A stretch of 37,696 nucleotides of DNA, taken from the IMG/VR virus record IMGVR_UViG_3300006803_000036, positions 1 through 37,696 of that record; one strand, given 5' to 3'. The DNA comes from a virus. The first letter of the stretch is position 1, and the number at the start of each line of letters is the position of its first letter. Positions 1 through 9,100 of the stretch are shown piece by piece. The notes under the pieces were generated by a model. That model did no database searches. It saw only the letters and a program-made list of their open reading frames with translations, and was not told where the DNA came from. A program made the translations under genes and the position numbers.

Positions 1-509
1 AAATCATATGTTGTCTGTAAGTGGTTAGATGTTTTGAAATCTATGATCCAACGTTCAGTTTTTCCGTTAAATTCCAATTCACATACTAAATCACACGTTC
101 CAGCAACTTGAAGTTTATCCGAGAATAGGTGCACTTCTGCTTCTATTAATACAGGATTGTATGTTTCCCAAAAATCAACGAATCTAAGGAACATTTGCCA
201 AACGTGTGCCGGCATTTTTGGATTACCATCAGGGTATAGAAATGTAACTTCTTTCCCATTTAACCAATCCTCAATCATTTCGTGTACTTGTGTACCTTCT
301 GCAGCTGCTTTTTTAACAATATGTTCAGATGCATGTCCTACTTTTTTAAGCCAATCTTCAAAATATTTACCTTTTGGGTAAGTACTTAAAACGTGTGTAA
401 TAGAAGGATAATATTTACCATTTCGTCTATAATACCTTGAATCGGGCATTGTAACTTGTTGGTAATCATCTGAAATTTCTAATAATCTTTTATAAGATTT
501 TTTTATCAT
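1..509 (-). CDS. RecB/Cas4-like PD-(D/E)XK exonuclease, 3' truncated by window edge
   Basis: This reading frame is open from an ATG at 509 to the left edge, about 169 codons, with no stop. Its ATG overlaps the primase stop codon (ATGA), so the two are translationally coupled. Visible motifs are an early EGTQVHEMIEDWL block (the Gly/His/Glu helix of RecB-type nucleases), then EAEVHLFSDKLQVAGTCDLV, where the acidic residue after Gly-Thr would bind metal, then WIIDFKTS, a D-x-K core. Order and spacing fit the RecB/Cas4 nuclease superfamily found in many phages next to replication genes. The likely role is DNA end processing in replication or recombination in the host cytoplasm. The C-terminal part, including any Fe-S cysteine cluster, is outside the window, so the Cas4-like and lambda-exonuclease-like options cannot be separated. 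Confidence 0.8.
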   Translation of the reverse strand, partial: MIKKSYKRLLEISDDYQQVTMPDSRYYRRNGKYYPSITHVLSTYPKGKYFEDWLKKVGHASEHIVKKAAAEGTQVHEMIEDWLNGKEVTFLYPDGNPKMPAHVWQMFLRFVDFWETYNPVLIEAEVHLFSDKLQVAGTCDLVCELEFNGKTERWIIDFKTSNHLQTTYD

Positions 510-1435
510 AATGCTAATTTCTGTTCCATTAAATCGTAGTAGGTTAATGGGATAGTTTTTTGTATAAGTTTAGTGAAATTTTCGAAACCCATTTCACTCG
601 GGTCCTTATCTTGCATATCCACAAGATAGACTTCTTTACCTTCTGCCATTAACTTCTCGCAGAATTTTAAAGCTTGTTTGATTGCATCCCTATCTAATGC
701 AATATATATTTTATTTACAGCAGAAATAACTATTTTTTTCATTAAGCTACTCTGTATGTTTTTCCCTAATAGTGGTATTGCGTTTCTTTTTATAGCAATA
801 GCGTCAAATAACCCTTCACATAGAATAATTGGTATATTCCAATTAATTAAATGTTCATTAGGTACTACATCTCTACTCGCTGATGGGTTTCTATACTTAA
901 CATAGGGTTCTTTTTCAAATGAACGAGCCGTAAAATAGTTTAACCTACCATCTGCATCATATGTTGGGATTATAATCATATTTTTATATAACCCCGATTT
1001 ACAATAACCTATGTTGTACTTGAGAATATCGTATTTACTCACGTGTCTATTTTTTAGGTACGCGAGCGCATGTCTAGCCATTATATCGCTGTTATCAACG
1101 CTATCTAGGCCAATATATTCATCTGGTAGTACAACGGTAGATACAACTTGTGTTTCTTTAATAGATTTAGAAGTTTTTACTAAACTATTTAATTCTACAA
1201 ACTTATCTGCAGCGGCTTTAACTTGTTTAAATAAATTATATATTGTAGTACCTCGAGCATCACAAGCCCAACAGTGCCATTGGTTTTTACCTTCACGATT
1301 TTCAGTTAAATTAACCTCTAATTTAGGTTTATGGTGATTACATAATGGACAATGATAAGCATAGTTGTTTCGAGCAGTTGCCTTACCCGAACCTAATACT
1401 GAATTCACTAATGTAACTAATAACTGGTTTACCAT
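506..1435 (-). CDS. DnaG-type DNA primase (zinc finger plus TOPRIM)
   Basis: A 309-residue protein with an N-terminal zinc-binding domain (Cys29, Cys32, Cys55 and Cys58; CPLC and CWAC knuckles) and a central to C-terminal TOPRIM fold. The TOPRIM glutamate is in LCEGLFDA at about residue 207 and the acidic pair in ALDRDA at about 245-250. These are the marks of bacterial and phage primases that make RNA primers for lagging-strand synthesis. The length fits a stand-alone phage primase; no helicase domain is present. No Shine-Dalgarno sequence precedes the ATG, which lies 18 bases after the stop of the upstream nuclease gene. The stop codon overlaps the start of the RecB-like nuclease gene, supporting a small replication and recombination operon at this end of the window. 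Confidence 0.9.
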   Translation of the reverse strand: MVNQLLVTLVNSVLGSGKATARNNYAYHCPLCNHHKPKLEVNLTENREGKNQWHCWACDARGTTIYNLFKQVKAAADKFVELNSLVKTSKSIKETQVVSTVVLPDEYIGLDSVDNSDIMARHALAYLKNRHVSKYDILKYNIGYCKSGLYKNMIIIPTYDADGRLNYFTARSFEKEPYVKYRNPSASRDVVPNEHLINWNIPIILCEGLFDAIAIKRNAIPLLGKNIQSSLMKKIVISAVNKIYIALDRDAIKQALKFCEKLMAEGKEVYLVDMQDKDPSEMGFENFTKLIQKTIPLTYYDLMEQKLAL

Positions 1436-1453
1436 AAATGGTAATATACGACT

Positions 1454-1936
1454 TTATTTTCGCTCAACCACAAGATCTTCAAATGTTATATCAGCTAAAT
1501 CTTTAGTGAAGAATTTACCTAAAATATTATCATTAAAAAATTCATCTGGTTTTTCTAATACTTGATACAACATTTGATATTTAATTTCAAAATAGGTAAG
1601 TTGTTTTTTTGTTTGTACACATTTTAATATGGTACGTTCAAATTCATCTTTTTTCCCTTCTAAAAGTAATTGTTTAATATCCGATTGTGAGCCATAATAT
1701 TTAAGCCAATCTGATTCTTTAACTATTAATTTATATGAAGGTCTTCTACCAACTACCCCAGTTAGGGCCGCTAGTTCTTTTTTACCCAATTTTTTCTTTT
1801 GGTTGTGAAACAGTACTTTTTTCCCAATATACGATTTACCCGTAGGTTTGTGTGTTGTCATATAGACGAAACCGAATGTGCTTTCTGGGAATTGAGTGAT
1901 GTCTCCTATCTCATGTTGTTTATAGGTCCAACTCAT
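1454..1936 (-). CDS. GIY-YIG family endonuclease
   Basis: A 160-residue protein with a GIY-YIG catalytic domain. The GIY-like part is GFVYMTT (residues 22-28) and the YIG part is SYIGKK (residues 35-40), with the usual spacing of about ten residues. Further on, YYGSQS (about residue 80) and a conserved Glu in LTYFEIKYQ (about residue 117) match the arginine/glutamate-bearing part of the fold. Members cut DNA and include phage homing endonucleases and host-DNA-degrading or repair nucleases. There is no obvious DNA-binding NUMOD or zinc-finger extension. It could be a free-standing homing nuclease, or a resident nuclease of this phage group kept beside the primase. The leader contains a one-mismatch copy of the intergenic 8-mer described elsewhere. 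Confidence 0.8.
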   Translation of the reverse strand: MSWTYKQHEIGDITQFPESTFGFVYMTTHKPTGKSYIGKKVLFHNQKKKLGKKELAALTGVVGRRPSYKLIVKESDWLKYYGSQSDIKQLLLEGKKDEFERTILKCVQTKKQLTYFEIKYQMLYQVLEKPDEFFNDNILGKFFTKDLADITFEDLVVERK

Positions 1937-1956
1937 AATTTTATGTTTTAGTTAAT

Positions 1957-1964
1957 AATAAATA
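1957..1964 (-). promoter_or_regulatory. near-copy of the TATTTATA element before the GIY-YIG gene
   Basis: Coding-direction sequence AATATTTATTATTAAC carries TATTTATT, one mismatch from the element, 21-28 bases before the ATG. The spacing equals that of the copy before the 221 aa gene. Confidence 0.25.
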
Positions 1965-1969
1965 TTAAA

Positions 1970-2611
1970 TTATTTAATAATATAATATTCTTTTGGTGTT
2001 ATGTGGTTATTTTCCCACACATTAAACTTAACTATTTTATTAGATTTTATAGTATTTTTATAAGCGTTTGCATTTTCCTCAATAATATCCATGTATTTTT
2101 GAGGGATGTTTTTCATTTTACTTAATTGTAACCATAAAGATTTTGATTCTTCTCTTTGCCCTATATACCAAGATGTAAATGCTTTTTGAAAAATTAACAT
2201 ATAATCACCTGGGTAATCTATATCATATTCTAATGAAGGGGCATTAACATATTGTAAACCTAAACAAGCGTACATATAAGAAGTTTTCCATTCTTCTCTA
2301 GAACTATGTATTTTACTTAAATGGTAATAAGCCTCTGGTCTAGTAGGTAAATAAGAGATTGCGGTTTGAAGTTGTTCTCTTTCATAATCTGGGCGTCTTT
2401 TTGTATTATGTAATTGCTTCCAAGTTTTTAAAACACAACAATAAGCCATTTCAGGATCATAAGTGTGTAGCAATTCAGCTGCTCTTAAAAAATAAGATAA
2501 AGCAGCCGCTCCTTGTCCAATTTTTTCATATTCTTCTCCTAGCTCAGCGTTAATATAAGGATCATGGGGGTTATTAATATACTTATGTAAATATTCTTTT
2601 AGTCTATCCAT
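1970..2611 (-). CDS. TPR-like helical repeat protein of the glycan cassette
   Basis: A 213-residue protein made mostly of paired amphipathic helices with TPR spacing. Examples are PYINAELGEEYEKIGQGAAA followed by LSYFLRAAELL, and RPEAYYHLSKIHSSREEWKT followed by SYMYACLGLQYV. About three repeats can be recognised before a polar C-terminal tail. TPR proteins are scaffolds that bind peptides or partner enzymes. No catalytic motif is visible. The start codon lies inside the last codons of the upstream propeller/methyltransferase gene (8-base overlap), so the two are probably made in fixed ratio. The neighbourhood suggests it helps a glycosyltransferase or methyltransferase recognise its target, but this is inference. 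Confidence 0.65.
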   Translation of the reverse strand: MDRLKEYLHKYINNPHDPYINAELGEEYEKIGQGAAALSYFLRAAELLHTYDPEMAYCCVLKTWKQLHNTKRRPDYEREQLQTAISYLPTRPEAYYHLSKIHSSREEWKTSYMYACLGLQYVNAPSLEYDIDYPGDYMLIFQKAFTSWYIGQREESKSLWLQLSKMKNIPQKYMDIIEENANAYKNTIKSNKIVKFNVWENNHITPKEYYIIK

Positions 2612-4340
2612 TTATCATGTAGTCTTTAGCAAATAAAGAATCTTTATCTGTGTCCGTAATAATATTTTTATTAAATTTACTAAGGTATTTTTTATTAATC
2701 CACCAGTCTTCATAAGGACTATTCTTGTCTGGTGAGATATTAGATGCTATTATCGTGTATCCTTTACTTAATAAAAGATCTCTAGATTTTGTTCTCCATT
2801 CTTCATTTTCATCTATATAAAAATCATGTTCATATGTAATTACACCAAATTCTAAATCATCAAATGGGATTTTTTCTAAAACTTTAAACGTATTACTTGC
2901 AGGGTCTATATCTAATTGTAAATAATCTATATATTTAGGTAAATCATTATCCTTACATAGTTTAACATAGTCAACTTTAATAGCATCTTCAAGTAAACAA
3001 ATATCATTTGGTCTTTGTTCTTTCCAACTCTTTACTAGTTTTGGTTGGAAGTCAAGTGATATTCCTCTCCATCCTAATTTAGACAAAAGTGCGGTATTGT
3101 TACCATAGAATGGATGCCCCGCTCCTATTTCAAGGTAAGTACCATTTGTTTTACCATTTAAACATGATAGAGTAAATAAATCTTGATAACATTGAGAATA
3201 ATTTTTTTCAATCTTTTTTAACCCAGGAAATTTAAATTTAAAATTTTTATATTCTTCTTTAGTATAGGTTAAGGGTTCATGCCAAGTTACTTTTTTAGGT
3301 TTAGGGTTAAGGGGATAATCATCTTCCCACTCCATTTTATCTAATAGGGTAATGGGCATTTTTAAAATATAAGCCGCATTATCTTGATATCCAAAAGATA
3401 TTATTAAATCATCTCCTTTAACTAGTAAACCACAACAAAATTCGATTTGAGTATCCATAAAGCTAAATGCTTTTGACAGTGAAACTAAATTCCAATCCTT
3501 ATCCCATATCATAAATCTATGATAATAAAATGCGTCTTTTTTCATACCATGGTGGTGGAAAAAATCTACCTCATGTGTTATACACATTCTATAATCACCA
3601 AATTTAACCACAGGTGAACTCCCCCTTATTCCTCTAGGTAATTCAAGTTTGTCATTTTTAGTAATTACTGTCTTACTACTAATTATATCTAATGTTCCTT
3701 CTTCTACCTTTTCTGTAGATTTATCTTTTATGTCTATTTTTACAATTTCAAGTGGGTTAGCCCATTTAATAAAATGATAAGGCATATCAAAGATAGGCAT
3801 CCAATTTTTTTCTAAATAAGTATGGGGGTCTACCTCTATTCTATCTCTGGATTTTTCAATACATTTTTCTTTATCCCATTCTACCTCACATAATTCCATT
3901 CGACCCTCACCATCATCCTTAACATCTCTTCTAACACCACAAACATAAAGTTTTTCATCCCATTTAAATACTCTAGCATCTTCTAAACCAATAAAAGTCC
4001 ATACGGGTTTTATATCCCTTTCTGATGTATCTATTTTTTGATAAGTATCTACCTCTAAAGTATCAGGGTGTATTTTACATAAATAATTACCTGTTCTTAA
4101 ATTAACATCATCTTCAGGATTTAAGTAAGCTAATACCCCCCATTTACAGTTAAATTTTTGGTTAAATTCACTATGATATAAAGAATAATGGACATGGCGT
4201 ATATTTGCTATAATGTTTCCTTTATCCTCAAATAAAGCAACATTACACAATCCTGTACCATGTGTTAATTCTGAGGGTAATATTAATGGGGATATTGTTC
4301 CACCATTATTTATAACAATTTTTGATAAATTTTTTATCAT
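2604..4340 (-). CDS. GH130-like beta-propeller fused to FkbM-like methyltransferase
   Basis: A 578-residue two-part protein. Residues about 1-340 resemble the five-bladed propeller of GH130 and related glycan enzymes: GLEDARVFKWDEKLYV (about 118-133) matches the E-D-P/A-R blade motif, YYHRFMIWD and IEFCCGL (about 299-305) follow, then ISFGYQDNAAYI (about 311-322), like the Gly-x-x-Asp motif before the last blade. Residues about 380-560 look like an FkbM-type SAM methyltransferase: CYQDLFTLSCL, the glycine-rich loop YLEIGAGHPFYGNN (about 399-412), an acidic strand end in GISLDF, and YLQLDIDP (about 471-478). GH130 enzymes are glycoside phosphorylases or hydrolases, and FkbM enzymes O-methylate sugars among other substrates. 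The likely role is making or capping a sugar; the substrate is unknown. The propeller could be non-catalytic and only bind glycan. Confidence 0.7.
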   Translation of the reverse strand: MIKNLSKIVINNGGTISPLILPSELTHGTGLCNVALFEDKGNIIANIRHVHYSLYHSEFNQKFNCKWGVLAYLNPEDDVNLRTGNYLCKIHPDTLEVDTYQKIDTSERDIKPVWTFIGLEDARVFKWDEKLYVCGVRRDVKDDGEGRMELCEVEWDKEKCIEKSRDRIEVDPHTYLEKNWMPIFDMPYHFIKWANPLEIVKIDIKDKSTEKVEEGTLDIISSKTVITKNDKLELPRGIRGSSPVVKFGDYRMCITHEVDFFHHHGMKKDAFYYHRFMIWDKDWNLVSLSKAFSFMDTQIEFCCGLLVKGDDLIISFGYQDNAAYILKMPITLLDKMEWEDDYPLNPKPKKVTWHEPLTYTKEEYKNFKFKFPGLKKIEKNYSQCYQDLFTLSCLNGKTNGTYLEIGAGHPFYGNNTALLSKLGWRGISLDFQPKLVKSWKEQRPNDICLLEDAIKVDYVKLCKDNDLPKYIDYLQLDIDPASNTFKVLEKIPFDDLEFGVITYEHDFYIDENEEWRTKSRDLLLSKGYTIIASNISPDKNSPYEDWWINKKYLSKFNKNIITDTDKDSLFAKDYMING

Positions 4341-4357
4341 TCAATAACAATTTTTAC

Positions 4358-5236
4358 TTATTGGTTGTTTATAGAAGAAATTATTTTTTGAGTATCAAAT
4401 ATTTCACTTAAGTCATTATATGGGATACTATGTATTTCTTCTGTTAGAGCAAAAGGATTATAAGCTGCATTATCTAAAATTGGTTCCTTTGTAAATATTT
4501 CCGATTTTATATTATCATGTAATTTATACCCGAATATTTCAGGTTTTGTTGTTATCCAACAAACTGTTGATTTAAGATTTAAAGCTGCGGATAAATGTTG
4601 AGTAAAAGAATCTATTAATAATCTTTTTTTAGAAATTTGAAGTAAAATAGCTATACTTCTATGGTTATCTAAAGCATGTAATGTATTTGGATAAATTTTT
4701 TGGTTTTCTCTCTTTATATGTACTATAGTATAATCCTTTTTAAAATAGTTGATAATATCTAAAACATTAGATTCTGGGATATCTCGTGTCCATGAATAAT
4801 TATAGGATTGTTCTACTGGTCCCCCATTTGTTTGAATTGCTAAGATAGGTTTTTCAGTTTTGTAGAAAGGGGTGAAATAGTCTATTTCGGGTTTTGTTAA
4901 AAATAGTTCTGGTTGTTCATTGTTGTAGGTTAAATCAAAAATTTTACACCATGTTTTAAGTAAGGGTATTGGTGACTCAAGTATAAAATCACTATCTCTA
5001 TAAGGTTCACTTACAAATACTTTACATTCTTTCCCTTTAATATATTCAAGGTATAAACCTTGTAAGTTATCTACGTTTTTAACTTTATCTACTTGGGGAT
5101 TGTTTAGAAACACATCAGGGTAGGCCGTTACTACTATTAAAGTAGAATCCTTGTAATGGTTTTTAATAACTTTGACCATGGCCGTAGCCATTATTGATTT
5201 CCCTAGGCCACCTTCTATTTGAAATATAATATTCAT
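4358..5236 (-). CDS. GT9-like (heptosyltransferase-type) glycosyltransferase
   Basis: A 292-residue protein with the GT-B layout of family 9 glycosyltransferases, whose classic members add ADP-heptose to lipopolysaccharide core. The N-terminus has the glycine-rich loop and helix EGGLGKSIMATAMVKVIK (residues 8-25), followed by a beta-strand pattern in TLIVVTAYPD. The C-terminal half has the donor-side pattern LLIDSFTQHLSAALNL, resembling the Ser/Gly-x-x-x-His-x-x-x-Ala motif of GT9. The loop GGLGKS also looks like a P-loop, but there is no Walker B and the rest fits GT9 better. It is the first gene of the glycan cassette, 58 bases after the 111 aa gene and 17 bases before the propeller/methyltransferase. 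It could glycosylate a phage protein or host-derived glycan. Confidence 0.65.
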   Translation of the reverse strand: MNIIFQIEGGLGKSIMATAMVKVIKNHYKDSTLIVVTAYPDVFLNNPQVDKVKNVDNLQGLYLEYIKGKECKVFVSEPYRDSDFILESPIPLLKTWCKIFDLTYNNEQPELFLTKPEIDYFTPFYKTEKPILAIQTNGGPVEQSYNYSWTRDIPESNVLDIINYFKKDYTIVHIKRENQKIYPNTLHALDNHRSIAILLQISKKRLLIDSFTQHLSAALNLKSTVCWITTKPEIFGYKLHDNIKSEIFTKEPILDNAAYNPFALTEEIHSIPYNDLSEIFDTQKIISSINNQ

Positions 5237-5293
5237 TTATAACTTTTTAATTTATAACCAATATACAAAAACTAATTAGTAATTCCTACTAAT

Positions 5294-5629
5294 TTATGAT
5301 TCTTGTTCAAAAACCATTTCCCATGGTAAACCCTCAGAAATAGATGGTTCTGTATCTAGTGCCTCTATTTCGTTTATATCTTCTGTATTTAAGTTTTCAT
5401 AAAAAGATTTATCTACATTTGAAGTTACCCAACCTTGAACAATTTCTTCTGTAATATTTTCAAAAGGGATAAAACCTTCATCTGATGGACTACCTGTTAG
5501 AGTAAGCTCCCCTACTTTTTTTGCTAAATACTCTCCTTTATTAGATAAACATCTCCAATAAATAAGGGTAATAACGTCATTACTATCTAATCTTTCTATA
5601 TTTGATATTTCCCAATTGTGTATAATCAT
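5294..5629 (-). CDS. small conserved-looking phage protein, function unknown
   Basis: A 111-residue acidic protein. It opens with MIIHNWEISNIERLDSNDVI, then alternating hydrophobic strands (LIYWRCLSNKGE, KKVGELTL), and ends in a Glu/Asp-rich helical tail (ENLNTEDINEIEALDTEPS). It has the look of the small strand-rich proteins found near phage fibre genes, but I cannot assign a function. No signal peptide or membrane segment is visible. It lies between the last fibre-associated gene and the glycan cassette. No Shine-Dalgarno sequence is seen; the leader is almost pure A/T. Confidence 0.6.
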   Translation of the reverse strand: MIIHNWEISNIERLDSNDVITLIYWRCLSNKGEYLAKKVGELTLTGSPSDEGFIPFENITEEIVQGWVTSNVDKSFYENLNTEDINEIEALDTEPSISEGLPWEMVFEQES

Positions 5630-5640
5630 ATTTTTTAATT

Positions 5641-5721
5641 TTATCTTATTATAAATTTTTCTTTAATAGGTACATATAATGCCCCTCCGGTATTTATGTT
5701 AGGTAGTAATCTACTTTCCAA
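5641..5721 (-). other. orphan 26-codon protein-like stretch without ATG
   Basis: Between the 126 aa and 111 aa genes there is a short open stretch with a protein-like translation that contains RLLPNINTGGALYVPIKEK and ends at TAA (5641-5643). The frame is closed upstream by another TAA, and the only possible start in it is a TTG at 5721-5719. It may be the remnant of a decayed gene, the end of a recombined fibre-tip gene, or chance. The run GGAGGGG in another frame could be a Shine-Dalgarno for an 8-codon ATG peptide. Neither is convincing as a functional gene. Confidence 0.2.
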
Positions 5722-5745
5722 TAATTCATAAGTTTATTTTATTAA

Positions 5746-6126
5746 TTAAAAGCAAATATATTGATTTGTTACAACTCCTAAAGAGTTAGTTAGAATATAA
5801 CCAAAATTTACCCTAGAATATCCTATTCCAAAAGCAGTTCCTCCTGAGTTTGTATAAACAGTGTCACCAACTTCTGGCCATGTATTAGAACCATTATGAT
5901 AAAATGCTACAGTTTGGGATTGATTACAGACTAATTTATTTCCAGCTTGAAAAGCAGATGCTACATAAAAAGTTAAGTTAGAATACCCATAAAAATCACT
6001 ATAGGCATCGGGTGCAGAAAAACTTGCAGAATCTGCCATTCCACCTAGTGATATATTAGTTGATGCTGTTCCTAATTCTGCTGAAATTTGACTCCCACTT
6101 ATGGGTCCTGATGATGGTAATGCCAT
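5746..6126 (-). CDS. short virion or fibre-tip protein
   Basis: A 126-residue protein starting MALPSSGPISGSQISAELG, a start pattern I recognise from small phage virion proteins in which a Ser-Gly-x-Ile-Ser motif leads into an amphipathic segment. It continues with FSAPDAYSDFYGYSN, a linker often ending in SDFYG, and a C-terminal domain of about 75 residues rich in Tyr, Asn and Gly (SAFQAGNKLVCNQSQTVAF onwards). The composition suggests a compact beta-sheet adhesion or capping domain. The ATG is three bases after the stop of the 1471 aa collagen-like fibre, so co-translation with that fibre is likely, and a distal adhesin role is plausible. Function is inferred from context. Confidence 0.65.
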   Translation of the reverse strand: MALPSSGPISGSQISAELGTASTNISLGGMADSASFSAPDAYSDFYGYSNLTFYVASAFQAGNKLVCNQSQTVAFYHNGSNTWPEVGDTVYTNSGGTAFGIGYSRVNFGYILTNSLGVVTNQYICF

Positions 6127-6128
6127 AA

Positions 6129-9100
6129 TTATTTACATTTACATTTACATTGATTAGATTCTAAAACTTCTACTTTAAGAGTTAATGTTTTAACTGCTTC
6201 AATTAATAATGGAACAATTTTTTCATAATTAACCGCTTTATATCCGCTTTCTCTTGTTGTAACAGCTTCTGGTAGTATTGCTTCTATTTCTTGGGCTATT
6301 ACACCTACATCATGTCCTTTATTACCATGAATTGTTTTTATTTCTTCTGGTAATAATTCTTTCCAATCAAATGTGTTACCTGTTACTCCAATTACTTTAC
6401 ATAAAGCATTTTCTATAGGTTTAATATTACATTTTAATCTTCTATCAGAGGTAGCAAACGCTACAACATCATTTGTTGCATCAATTCTACCTGTAGTTGT
6501 ATTTAATGTAGTAGTACCACCAACTTGTAAATGGCATGATACTGTTAAATTAGTAGCATATGCTGTATTACTTGTTGTTGTGGTTAAGTTATATCCATTT
6601 AAAATTGAACTATAAGTGTGGCATACCTTCTGGGAACAACCTCCTAAAATAGCACCACAACCTCCAGTTGAATATACGACATTACAATAACCACCAAGAA
6701 CAGAGGCTTTTGCAGCATCTACACCGTTACTTGCACCCCCTCCTATAAAGGCACAACTAGCGTTGGAAATAGTATTATTATAACCCCCTCCTATGAATGA
6801 TGCATACCCCGCTGCATCATTAGAGTAACCACCACCTACAAAAGCATACGAGTTTCGAGCGCAATTATATCCCCCACCTACAACCGTGGTACATAAGGAT
6901 ATAGCCATATTTCCGGTACCACCACCTATAAAGGACTTGGTAGCTGTTATACAGTTATTATAACCCGAAACAATTCCACTACAACCACCAACTACTTTGT
7001 TGGTAGATCCTGCTCCAATAAAGTTATTCCCAGCACCTGTTATTGTATCATCAATTAAGTTTGAAGTCCCTGCAACTATGGCATTTGCTGAGTTTGCAGA
7101 TGTTTGGATAGAATTACTTACACCAGCCCCAATAAAACTTTTGTTCCCTGATCCTGATATATTATTCCCTGAACCAGCTCCTATAAAACTACAAGACTGA
7201 GAACCTGTATTTTGTGCACCACCTGCTAATGATGTATTATTTCCTAATGGTTCTTTATGACTGTTTCCAAATTGTAAATTACCACCTTGTACTGTACTTA
7301 AACCTAAATCTTCACCATTTACAAACACGTGTCTACCCCCATATGAACCATACACATTAGATTCAGCAGTAGAAAAGTTATTAGCTTCATCACAAATAAT
7401 CCAGGAAAAAGGATCAGTTGAATTAGATAAAACCAACTTATCATCCGCTGCAATCGAAGCACCACCATTTACATAAAGGTTCGAACCATCAAATGTTAAG
7501 TTTGCTTCTCCATTAACTCCTGTACCACCTGTAGCTGTTAATAATCTATTGTTAGTATTACCTGTGATTGATAATGCACCTGTTGAACCTTGTGCACCTT
7601 TTTGGCCTGTAGTTCCTTGTGAACCTGTACCACCTTTTTCACCTTTTTGACCAGTTGAACCTTGTGAACCTGTACCACCTTTTTGTCCAGTTGCTCCTTG
7701 TGAACCTGTGCCACCTTTTTCACCAGTTGCTCCTTTTTGTCCTGTTGTACCTTGTGTTCCTGTTCCTGTTGTACCTTGTGCTCCTTTAGTTCCTACTCCT
7801 ACTTCACCTTTTTGTCCTTTTGCTCCAGTTGAACCTTGTAAACCAGTAAAACCTTGAACACCTTTTTGTCCAGTTGCTCCTTGTGAACCTGTGCCACCTT
7901 TTTCACCAGTTGTACCTTGTGAACCAGTGCCACCTTTTTGGCCTGTAGTTCCTTGTGTACCAGTTGTACCTTGTGTACCAGTTGTACCTTGTGAACCAGT
8001 TGCTCCTTTTTGTCCTGTTGAACCTTGTGAACCTGTACCACCTTTTTCACCTTTTTGACCAGTTGAACCTTGTGAACCTGTACCACCTTTTTGGCCAATT
8101 GTTCCTTGTGCACCTGTACCACCTTTTTCACCTTTTTGGCCAGTTGTTCCTTGTGAACCAATACCACCTTTTTGTCCAGTAGTACCTTGAGTACCAGTAG
8201 TACCTTGAGTACCTGTTGTACCTTGTGAACCAGTACTACCTTTTTGACCTGTAAATCCTTGTGAACCAGTTGTTCCTTTTTGACCAAATTCTCCTTTTTC
8301 ACCAGTTGTACCTTGTGAACCAGTACCACCTTTTTGTCCAGTCGTACCTTGTGTACCAGTTGTACCTTGTGAACCAGTTGCTCCTTTTTGGCCTGTAGTT
8401 CCCTGTGTACCAGTTGTACCTTGAGTACCAGTTGTTCCTTGTGAACCGGTACCACCTTTTTCACCTTTTTGGCCTGTTGTTCCTTGAGTACCAGTTGCTC
8501 CTTGTGAACCAGTACCCCCTTTTTGGCCTGTTGTTCCCTGAGCACCTATTTCTCCTTTTTGTCCTTTTTGACCAGTTGTTCCTTGTGCACCTATTTCTCC
8601 TTTTTGTCCTTTTTGACCAGTTGATCCTTGCGTACCCGTTGTACCTTGGGTACCTGTTGTTCCCTGAGCACCTATTTCTCCTTTTTGTCCTTTTTGACCA
8701 GTTGTTCCTTGAGAACCCGTTTCACCTTTTTGTCCTTTTTGTCCTCTATCACCTGTAGCAACAAATGATATAATTACATCCTCATTATTTGTAAATGGGG
8801 ATGTTGCTGATGATGCTTGATCATTAATGTTTATTGTCCACCAACCTGTGTTGAATGTTAAGTTAGCAATACTAAATAATATATATTGTGTTGCGTCTGT
8901 TCTATTTGATAATCTAACGTGACCTTTAACAGCTGATGTAACAGCATCCATAGTTTGAAGAAATTCATCTATGTTTGAACCATTGTCGTCTGTTGAGTCA
9001 ATATACATCAAAGTAGATGCATTTTGAGTTGTTGAATTTAATCTTACTTCCCCTGTTCCTGGATCTGCAGCACCCGTACTTGAATCAAATGTATAATCGA

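Noticed and set aside
157-381. 74-codon plus-strand frame at the left edge
   Set aside because: The minus strand across the same bases encodes RecB-type nuclease motifs in one continuous frame coupled to the primase gene.
4358-5236. GGLGKS loop read as an ATPase P-loop (ParA or MinD type)
   Set aside because: No Walker B or deviant Walker motifs follow. The overall pattern and the C-terminal half fit a GT9-type transferase better, and the neighbours are glycan enzymes.
7799-8545. 248-codon minus-strand frame rich in Val, Lys and Gln
   Set aside because: It is a shifted frame of the collagen repeat of the 1471 aa fibre with no start signal or protein-like composition.
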